Below are positions 5,580-11,480 of a stretch of DNA of 11,480 nt, in pieces. Source of the stretch: an uncultured bacterium (GTDB lineage Bacteria; Actinomycetota; Aquicultoria; SKW223); contig CALIRS010000090.1 of the NCBI GenBank assembly GCA_938042205.1, positions 1 to 11,480 on the forward strand. The letters are read 5' to 3'. Position 1 is the stretch's first letter. Each line of letters starts with the position of its first letter. The notes below the pieces were generated by a model, which saw nothing but the letters and a program-made list of their open reading frames with translations, did not search any database and had not been told where the DNA came from. Position numbers and translations under genes: made by a program.

Positions 5580-6080
5580 TTGGAACTCAACCCTATTGAA
5601 CAGATAAATTTTATTACTATTGTTTCTATTATCATTTTATTTACCATCACTTTCTTCATTCTCAAAAGAATATTCTTTGACCCGCTAATAGAAATCATGG
5701 AAAAAAGAACTGAAAAAATCCAAAGAAGTAAAAGCCTGATAGATGAAGCTAAAAACTTGCTTGATTCAGCGAGAGAAGAATCAGAAAAAATAATAAATGA
5801 AGCAAGGGCTGAAGCTGAAAGAATAAAGACTGCTGCAAAAGAAGAAGCCCTTAGAATCAAAGATGAAAAGATTTCCGAAGCAAAGAAGCAGGCAGGAAAG
5901 CTTCTTCTGGAAGGGCGAAGAGAAATTGAAATACTTAAGGCTGAAGAAAAAAATAAGCTCGCCTCAGAAGTCTTTAGTTGTACCCAGATGACACTTGAGA
6001 AATTGATTGAACGGGTTAATGAAAAGGTACTTAAAGCACTGGTAGATAAGTCGATTTCAGAAATTGAGAGTCTGAAATAG
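5580..6080 (+). CDS. atpF: ATP synthase F0 subunit b (first copy)
   Basis: A peripheral stalk subunit of 166 residues: one N-terminal membrane helix (10-29), then FFDPLIEIMEKRTEKI (32-47), the usual b junction, then a long Ala/Glu/Lys-rich helix (about 38-125) that would form the right-handed coiled coil of the stalk, and a C-terminal helix. Start is TTG 5580: an in-frame TAA lies two codons upstream, the next Met is far inside, and GGCGGTG (5567-5573) is 6 nt before it. It is followed 7 nt later by a second, different b-type gene. Confidence 0.9.
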   Translation: MELNPIEQINFITIVSIIILFTITFFILKRIFFDPLIEIMEKRTEKIQRSKSLIDEAKNLLDSAREESEKIINEARAEAERIKTAAKEEALRIKDEKISEAKKQAGKLLLEGRREIEILKAEEKNKLASEVFSCTQMTLEKLIERVNEKVLKALVDKSISEIESLK

Positions 6081-6087
6081 GAGATTT

Positions 6088-6618
6088 ATGATGATAGAAA
6101 TCCTTGAAGAAATAGTCCGTGAGATTTCCAAACACCCGGGTCTATTTGTCCTTGAACTGATACAATTCTTACTCCTCGCAGGGCTTCTGGTATTTTTTAT
6201 ACCCAGGTACCTGAAAAAATTTCTTAATGATAGAAAAGAAAGAATTATTGAAGATCTTAAAAGGTCTGAAGAAGCTTTTGAAGAACACAAGATAGCTGAA
6301 GAAGAAGCTAAAGCTATCATAACCCGCGCCAGAGAAAATGCTTCGCAGATTATAAAAGAAGCAGAAATCGAAGCACAAAAAGAGATGGAAGCAATAATGA
6401 AGCAAGCTGAAGAAGAAGTAAAAGACATCATCGGGAGAACAAAAGAGGCAATAGATAATGAAAAAAGATTAATGTTTAAAGAAATGAATGAGCAGCTCGT
6501 TAGTTTGATAGCCAAAATCACGCGCAGATATATTGAAGAAGCTCTTTCAGAAGATGAAAAGCGAGCTCTAACTCAGAAAGCTATTATTTCGGGTCTTGAG
6601 GAAATTGAGAGTATTTAA
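6088..6618 (+). CDS. ATP synthase F0 subunit b-prime-like (second b-type subunit)
   Basis: A 176-residue protein with the b layout but clearly different sequence from its neighbour: an amphipathic N-terminus (MMIEILEEIVREISKH), one membrane helix (19-38), IPRYLKKFLNDRKERIIEDL (38-57), and a long charged coiled coil to about 150 ending in a short C-terminal helix. It probably pairs with the other b subunit as a heterodimeric stalk, as with b and b-prime of phototrophs (inference). It is not a delta subunit: no delta beta-sheet domain is visible. AGGAG (6079-6083) favours ATG 6091 (7-nt gap) over ATG 6088 (4-nt gap); the difference is one Met. Confidence 0.85.
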   Translation: MMIEILEEIVREISKHPGLFVLELIQFLLLAGLLVFFIPRYLKKFLNDRKERIIEDLKRSEEAFEEHKIAEEEAKAIITRARENASQIIKEAEIEAQKEMEAIMKQAEEEVKDIIGRTKEAIDNEKRLMFKEMNEQLVSLIAKITRRYIEEALSEDEKRALTQKAIISGLEEIESI

Positions 6619-6639
6619 ACCTTAAAAGGAATGATTTAG

Positions 6640-8784
6640 ATGCCCTCTGCTTATAAAAAAAACAAAGACAGTATAGAAGTCATTTTGAAGTGTCCTATTG
6701 ACCTTGAACCCTCAGTGGCTGAGAAGATTCGTGAGAGATTATGCGCGCTCCTCGAAAAGAAAATTGAGCTCCGAATTGCTGTTGATCCATCAATTACCGG
6801 AGCTGAAATCCTGATCGGAGGTACCACTCGTATTGAGATCGACCTTTTTAAACCTGTAGAAAATCTAAAACAGGAACTTTTGACCTCAATTTCTCAAATT
6901 GTTGCTGAAAAGCCTGATGAAGTAGCCACTGTTGTTCACCGAAAAGCAGAAAGACTGGAGCCAAAGCTTGCACCCACAGTTGAAGAGATAGAATTATGTC
7001 GGATTCTTAGAAGTTTGAAAGAAGAAGTGGTGACGCTGGTTACTCAATTCCCGCTTGATAGTTCTGTAATTAACGGATTGAAAGAAAGATTGAGTCAGGC
7101 AGCTGAAAGGAAAATCGACATTGTAGTAAAAGTTAACCCCAGGCTCCGAACTCCGGCAACACTATATCTTGGAAAAGAAAAGAAAATAGACTTAGATATT
7201 TTAACTGGATTTCTTGAAGACCTTGAAAGAAAGTTTGCTCATAAAAAAATAGAGAAGGCAGCTTATCTTGAAGAAACTGGAGAATACCTGACGAGAATAA
7301 TTGAAAAATCAAGACCCATCTTAAAAGTAGAAGATGTCACTGATAGAGGTACGGTTCTTAAAGTTGGAGACGGAGTGGCTTTCGTTTCTGGTATGGAAAG
7401 CGTTGGCTCGCAGGAAGTTGTCTTTTTTGAAGGCGGCATCTACGGTATAGCATTCAACCTGCTAAAGGATTATGTGGGATGTCTTCTTTTAGGACCCGAA
7501 GAACGTGTTGAAATCGGTAGTGCCGTAAAAAGAACCAGGCAGCTTATGGTTGTACCGGTGGGTGACGCTCTCATCGGAAGAATAATAAACGCTCTTGGTC
7601 AACCAATTGATGGTGGACCGCCAATCGAAGTTGAAAAACTTAAGGCTATTGAAAAAATTGCCCCTGGTGTCGTCAGACGTCATCCGGTAATAGAGCCCTT
7701 ACATACGGGAATAAAGATAATAGATGCTCTGGTACCAGTGGGTTGCGGACAGCGCGAAGTAATTATCGGAGACAGAAAGATTGGAAAGACAACCATTGCC
7801 GTAGACACGATCCTGAGCCAGAAAGGCTCAGGTGTTCTCTGCGTTTATGCAGCAATAGGTCAGAAAGCGTCCACTATAGCACGTGTGGTTAATACACTAC
7901 GAGCCAGAGGCGCCCTTGAATATACCATCATAGTTGCTGCACTGGCAAACGAAAGACCTGTGTTCAGGTTTCTTGTTCCTTATACAGCCTGTGCCATTGC
8001 AGAAGAATTTATGGAAAGAGGTCAACACACTCTCGTAATTTACGATGACCTCACCAAGCATGCTATGGCATACAGAGAAATATCGGCACTTCTTAAGCGC
8101 CCGATAGGTAGAGAGGCTTATCCAGGAGATATTTTTTACGTTCACTCGAGGCTTTTAGAGCGTGCTGCCAGACTCAGGGATGACTTAGGAGGCGGTTCCA
8201 TGACTGCAATACCGATTGTGGAGACTCAAGCAGGTGACATCTCTGCATACATTCCCACCAATATAATTTCAATCTGCGATGGTCAAATTTTTCTTGATAC
8301 CAATCTTTTTAATCAGGGATTTAGACCGCCGGTTGACGCTGGACTTTCTGTCTCCAGAGTCGGTGGCATGGCGCAAACACCGGCAATGAAAAAAGTTTCC
8401 GGCAGATTGAGAATTGATCTGGCTCAGTACCATGAAATAGCTCAATTTGTCAAATTTGGAGCCGAAGTGGACGAGGCAACTTTAAGGCAGCTCAATCGTG
8501 GAGAAAGGATCAGAGAGTTATTAAAACAGGAACAGCATTCTCCGCTTTCACTCAGCTGTGAAGTGGTGATACTTTATGCGGTGATTAATGGTTATGTGGA
8601 TGAAATCCCTATTGAACTGACCAGAAAGTACGAAACTGAACTTTTCAAGTTTATGGAAACCAGGTATCCAGAAATTATGAAAGAAATTCAGGAAAAGAAA
8701 GAAATGACTGAAGAATTAGAAAAACTGCTTAACGATGCACTTTTGAGATTCAAAGAGGTATTTATGGCAGAGGTTTCTGTTTGA
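6640..8784 (+). CDS. atpA: ATP synthase F1 subunit alpha with two N-terminal delta-like domains (delta-delta-alpha fusion)
   Basis: A 714-residue protein, about 205 longer than normal alpha. Residues 205-714 are ordinary alpha: RGTVLKVGDGVAFVSGM (236-252), P-loop GDRKIGKT (377-384; usual form GDRQTGKT, Lys383 and Thr384 kept), IPTNIISICDGQI (538-550), and VSRVGG (571-576) with the Arg573 finger that reaches the catalytic site. Residues 10-85 resemble the delta/OSCP C-terminal domain: a strand, a helix with RERL, EKKIELRIAVDPSITGAEIL, then an IGG turn and an acidic strand. Residues 128-199 repeat this pattern: KERL, AERKIDIVVKVNP, LG, KKIDLDI. The delta N-terminal helical domain is absent, and no separate atpH lies in the operon. 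The start has AAAAGGA (6624-6630) 9 nt upstream. No in-frame internal ATG sits at the domain junction, so a separate alpha product is unlikely. Confidence 0.93.
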   Translation: MPSAYKKNKDSIEVILKCPIDLEPSVAEKIRERLCALLEKKIELRIAVDPSITGAEILIGGTTRIEIDLFKPVENLKQELLTSISQIVAEKPDEVATVVHRKAERLEPKLAPTVEEIELCRILRSLKEEVVTLVTQFPLDSSVINGLKERLSQAAERKIDIVVKVNPRLRTPATLYLGKEKKIDLDILTGFLEDLERKFAHKKIEKAAYLEETGEYLTRIIEKSRPILKVEDVTDRGTVLKVGDGVAFVSGMESVGSQEVVFFEGGIYGIAFNLLKDYVGCLLLGPEERVEIGSAVKRTRQLMVVPVGDALIGRIINALGQPIDGGPPIEVEKLKAIEKIAPGVVRRHPVIEPLHTGIKIIDALVPVGCGQREVIIGDRKIGKTTIAVDTILSQKGSGVLCVYAAIGQKASTIARVVNTLRARGALEYTIIVAALANERPVFRFLVPYTACAIAEEFMERGQHTLVIYDDLTKHAMAYREISALLKRPIGREAYPGDIFYVHSRLLERAARLRDDLGGGSMTAIPIVETQAGDISAYIPTNIISICDGQIFLDTNLFNQGFRPPVDAGLSVSRVGGMAQTPAMKKVSGRLRIDLAQYHEIAQFVKFGAEVDEATLRQLNRGERIRELLKQEQHSPLSLSCEVVILYAVINGYVDEIPIELTRKYETELFKFMETRYPEIMKEIQEKKEMTEELEKLLNDALLRFKEVFMAEVSV

Positions 8785-8816
8785 TAAAACCTCGAGCCTG
8801 AGTCTCCTGTTAAGCA

Positions 8817-9740
8817 ATGTACAAACTGATAGAAGTTAAGCAAAGAATGAAAACGGTAATGACCATCGGTGCTATAGCTAAAACTATGTCTACCGTTTCC
8901 GCAGCCAAACTCTCCTCAACAAAGAGAAGGGCCGAAGGCATGCGTTTATATTCGGAGAAGACACAGGACATTCTTTTTCGCCAGCTTAATTACGTACGAA
9001 ACCTGGGGATAGATTTGTCTACTGTGTCGCCTCTCCTGCTTAAGAAAAAGGTGTCCCGGAATATCCTTGTCCTGTTAATAACTTCAGACAGGGGTATGTG
9101 CGGGAATTATAACATCGCCGTTACTCGCGAAGCTCTAAACTTCCGGTTTAAAAGGGAAAGACAGGGTCAAAATGTTTTCTTTGTTGCTAAAGGTATCAAA
9201 GGTTCACAATACTTAAAGAAACGCAATGCCAACCTCATTCATATTGAAAAGTGGACTCGCGCTGGAGTCCTCTCTCACGAGATCGAAAGATTTCTTTCCT
9301 ACTTCCTGGATATTTACTTCTCGGGAAAAGCAGATGAAATCTATGTCGCTTACACTAAATTTTTTAGTCCAGTTCAGCGAAAACCAGTGGTCACCAAGTT
9401 AATTCCTCTGGAAACCGATATCCCTGTCAAAGAAAGAGTTGAAGAAATTGAAAAATGGTTCTACGAACCTTCGCTTTATGAAACCATCAGAGAATTGATT
9501 CCCGCCTATCTGCGCATTAGACTGTATGATATGTTTTTAGAGTCATTCTCAAGTGAACATGGAGCCCGAATGATATCAATGGAAGAAGCTAGAGAACGCG
9601 CCGAACAGGCATTAAAAGAGTGTCGGGTTATGTATAACAGATTGCGGCGAGAAGTGGTCACCATTGATCTTCTGGGCATTCTTTTCGCCTTTGAGGTGGT
9701 CAAGGAAACAGCTGAATCGTCAACGGAAGCAGTCATATAA
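8817..9740 (+). CDS. atpG: ATP synthase F1 subunit gamma (divergent)
   Basis: The central rotor shaft, 307 residues. The N-terminal helix has IGAIAKTMSTVSAAKL (17-32), against the usual T-x-A-M-x-x-V-A-A-A-K-L. SDRGMCGNYN (90-99) is the conserved Rossmann-like S-x-R-G-L-C-G motif, and the C-terminal helix has SSEHGARMISMEEA (245-258) and YNRLRRE (273-279). The usual end R-Q-A-x-I-T-x-E-L-x-E-I-V-x-G-A is altered to RREVVTIDLLGILFAFEV, so the helix end that turns inside alpha3-beta3 is less conserved than normal. It lies 32 nt after the atpA stop with no clear SD. Identity is clear from motifs and from its place between atpA and atpD. Confidence 0.93.
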   Translation: MYKLIEVKQRMKTVMTIGAIAKTMSTVSAAKLSSTKRRAEGMRLYSEKTQDILFRQLNYVRNLGIDLSTVSPLLLKKKVSRNILVLLITSDRGMCGNYNIAVTREALNFRFKRERQGQNVFFVAKGIKGSQYLKKRNANLIHIEKWTRAGVLSHEIERFLSYFLDIYFSGKADEIYVAYTKFFSPVQRKPVVTKLIPLETDIPVKERVEEIEKWFYEPSLYETIRELIPAYLRIRLYDMFLESFSSEHGARMISMEEARERAEQALKECRVMYNRLRREVVTIDLLGILFAFEVVKETAESSTEAVI

Positions 9741-9753
9741 GAAGGTTTTTTAG

Positions 9754-11226
9754 ATGGAAAACAGAGAAAAAATAGTTAAATCAGCCATATCTAAGATCTT
9801 TAAAGAAATAACAGAGGAAAAAGCGTGCGGAACAGTAATCCAGATTATGGGACCTGTGGTAGATATTGAATTCACCGGTAAGCCACCTGCCATAAATAAT
9901 CTCCTTAGAGCAGGCAACAAAGAAGAAGGTTTACCTCTTGAATCAATTGAGCTTCTTGGAGAAGGGGTTGTAAGAGCTATAGCTCTGGGTTCTACAGATG
10001 GGCTTTCACGCGGGACGCCTGTGTACGATACCGGGCAAACAATTTCAGTACCCGTTGGCCCTGAAACGCTGGGAAGACTTTTTAATGTCCTTGGTGAGAC
10101 TATCGATGAAAAAGGACCACTCATAGGTGGGCGTCTGGAGTCAATTCATAAACCTCCGGCACCTTATGCGAAACAGCAAATCTTTCCTCAGGTACTGGAA
10201 ACCGGAATAAAAGCAATTGATCTACTAACACCTTTCCCACGTGGCGGGAAAATTGCCCTTTTTGGTGGGGCAGGCGTTGGAAAAACCATCATTATCATGG
10301 AATTGATTCGCAACGTGGGCGTGGTGCATCGTGGTGTCTCCATTTTTTGTGGAGTTGGCGAAAGAACTCGCGAAGGAAATGAACTCTGGTTAGAGATGCA
10401 GAAATCAGGGGTTTTAGACAGAGCGGTTTTAGTTTTCGGCCAGATGAACGAACCTCCAGGTTCACGCTTCCGGGTGGCAATGGCAGCGCTTACGATGGCT
10501 GAATATTTTCGTGATGAGCAAAAACAGGATGTGTTATTGTTTATTGACAACATATACCGCTTTGTCCAGGCAGGCCTTGAAGTTTCCCTTCTTAGAGCTC
10601 GCATACCATCTGAAGTAGGGTATCAACCTACCCTGGCGACAGAGATGGGGATGCTTCAGGAGAGAATTGCCTCCACAGGTGACGCTGCAATCACCTCCGT
10701 TCAAGCAGTATATGTTCCCGCCGATGACTTATCTGACCCGGGTCCAGCAGCCGTTTTTGCCCACCTTGACGCTGCAGTTGTTTTATCAAGAAGAATCGCT
10801 GAACAAGGGCTTTATCCTGCTATAGACCCACTACTTTCAAGCTCAGATGTACTTGAACCATGGATTGTCGGAGAAGAACATGCTGAAATTGCGCGAAAAA
10901 CGCGAAGCTTTCTTCAGCGATATGCTGAACTTAAAGACCTCATTGCCATCCTTGGAGTCGAGGAACTTTCTGAAGAAGACAAAATAGTAGTAATGCGGGC
11001 AAGGAAGATGCAAAAATTTCTCTCTCAGCCATTTTATGTCGCTGAAGCCTATACTTCTATTCCGGGGGTATATGTCCCCTTAAGGGAAACATTAAAAGGA
11101 TTTAAAGGCATAATTGATGGAAAATACGACGATATTCCGGAGCAAGCATTTTACATGGTAGGAACAGCAGAGGAAGCAATTGAAAAAGCAGAGGCGATTA
11201 AAACTACCGGTGGCGCAAGGACCTGA
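9754..11226 (+). CDS. atpD: ATP synthase F1 subunit beta (catalytic)
   Basis: The catalytic subunit, 490 residues, slightly longer than typical because of a charged helical N-terminal extension (about 1-23) before CGTVIQIMGPVVDIEF. Walker A is GGAGVGKT (171-178, Lys177); the catalytic base region is GERTREGNE (Glu203, Arg204); Walker B is LLFIDNIYRF (Asp265, Arg269). RIPSEVGYQPTLATEMG (283-299) and ADDLSDPGPA (323-332) are family hallmarks, and the DELSEED lever appears as EELSEED (403-409). Residues between Lys177 and Glu203 keep the normal spacing. GAAGG-like SD (GAAGG, 9741-9745) lies 8 nt before the ATG. It ends in a TGA at the normal C-terminus, evidence that TGA is an ordinary stop in this genome. 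Confidence 0.98.
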   Translation: MENREKIVKSAISKIFKEITEEKACGTVIQIMGPVVDIEFTGKPPAINNLLRAGNKEEGLPLESIELLGEGVVRAIALGSTDGLSRGTPVYDTGQTISVPVGPETLGRLFNVLGETIDEKGPLIGGRLESIHKPPAPYAKQQIFPQVLETGIKAIDLLTPFPRGGKIALFGGAGVGKTIIIMELIRNVGVVHRGVSIFCGVGERTREGNELWLEMQKSGVLDRAVLVFGQMNEPPGSRFRVAMAALTMAEYFRDEQKQDVLLFIDNIYRFVQAGLEVSLLRARIPSEVGYQPTLATEMGMLQERIASTGDAAITSVQAVYVPADDLSDPGPAAVFAHLDAAVVLSRRIAEQGLYPAIDPLLSSSDVLEPWIVGEEHAEIARKTRSFLQRYAELKDLIAILGVEELSEEDKIVVMRARKMQKFLSQPFYVAEAYTSIPGVYVPLRETLKGFKGIIDGKYDDIPEQAFYMVGTAEEAIEKAEAIKTTGGART

Positions 11227-11227
11227 A

Positions 11228-11480
11228 ATGGTTGAAAATAAGCTCACACTGGAAATAATAACACCTGATGGGCTTGAGTTAAGAGAAACAGACATAGATG
11301 AAGTAGTCCTGAGACGACAGGAAAGAGAAGTCAATTATGGTAGCGAGGTAGCTATTTTTCCGTTACATGGGATGACGCTTGTTAAAATTGCTATTTCACC
11401 TGGTCGTTTTAGAAAAGGCTCTTTGACTTTTCATTTCGTGGTTGCTGGAGGGTATGCGGAAGTAAAAGAAAACCAGATTA
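11228..11480 (+). CDS. atpC: ATP synthase F1 subunit epsilon, N-terminal part (runs off the window)
   Basis: 84 codons of the epsilon beta-sandwich domain: LTLEIITPDGLE (6-17, the usual start of epsilon), a central VAIFPLHGMTLVKIA (41-55) in place of G-I-L-P-x-H-A-P-x-x-x-x-L, and VVAGGYAEVKENQI (71-84), matching the v-x-G-G-F-x-E-V-x-x-N pattern. The segment between the first strands is atypical (VVLRRQEREVNYGSE instead of a Leu-Pro-Gly turn). The helical C-terminal domain that can inhibit ATP hydrolysis is outside the window, so its presence is unknown. The ATG lies 1 nt after the atpD stop, with AAGGA (11217-11221) 6 nt upstream. Confidence 0.88.
   Translation, partial: MVENKLTLEIITPDGLELRETDIDEVVLRRQEREVNYGSEVAIFPLHGMTLVKIAISPGRFRKGSLTFHFVVAGGYAEVKENQI

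Noticed and set aside
5558..6521. Long minus-strand open frames opposite the two b subunits
   Set aside because: They are antisense shadows of Glu/Lys/Ala-rich coiled coils, giving Ser/Phe/Leu-rich nonsense with no SD or family motif.
6631..6639. A two-codon ORF (ATG ATT TAG) between the SD and the atpA start as a regulatory uORF
   Set aside because: Its ATG directly abuts the SD, so initiation there is unlikely; most simply chance.

Overview
The window is a typical bacterial chromosome segment: AT-leaning, short gaps, Shine-Dalgarno (SD)-led genes, several TTG starts, and a tRNA gene with an encoded CCA end. The gene content is core housekeeping, but the sequences are divergent and two genes have unusual architecture. 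I cannot name the phylum. A deeply branching, probably anaerobic lineage is my inference, from the divergent ATP synthase and an apparent selenoprotein.

Layout. 1-293 (minus) is the 5' end of thrS. Divergent from it, 388-732 is a small thioredoxin-fold gene interrupted by one in-frame TGA. That TGA is followed at the right distance by a perfect GGGG-loop hairpin and by an intact C-terminal tail, so I read it as a selenocysteine codon. Next come a COG2426-type small multidrug export membrane protein (805-1284), nadD (1358-2026), a membrane-anchored LytR_C protein with a degenerate LCP-like middle region (2043-3146) and rsfS (3209-3568). A near-consensus sigma70-type promoter then drives tRNA-Ala(GGC) (3652-3727). 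A gene-free stretch (3728-3985) holds an imperfect inverted repeat resembling a REP or miniature mobile element, a candidate promoter and a leader hairpin.

3986-11480 is one F-type ATP synthase operon: unknown four-TM protein, atpZ-like, atpB (a), atpE (c), two different b-type subunits, an extended atpA, atpG, atpD and the start of atpC. There is no separate atpH (delta). Instead AtpA is 714 residues long and carries about 205 extra N-terminal residues that look like two tandem copies of the delta/OSCP C-terminal domain. The delta N-terminal domain, which normally grips the alpha N-terminus, is not seen. The c subunit also lacks the glycine packing motif of its first helix. Together these suggest an F-type ATPase with a rebuilt stator connection. 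Catalytic residues in alpha and beta, the essential Arg in subunit a and the Glu in subunit c are all present, so the enzyme should work.

The two strongest items for follow-up are the UGA-containing gene with its bSECIS-like hairpin and the delta-delta-alpha fusion.
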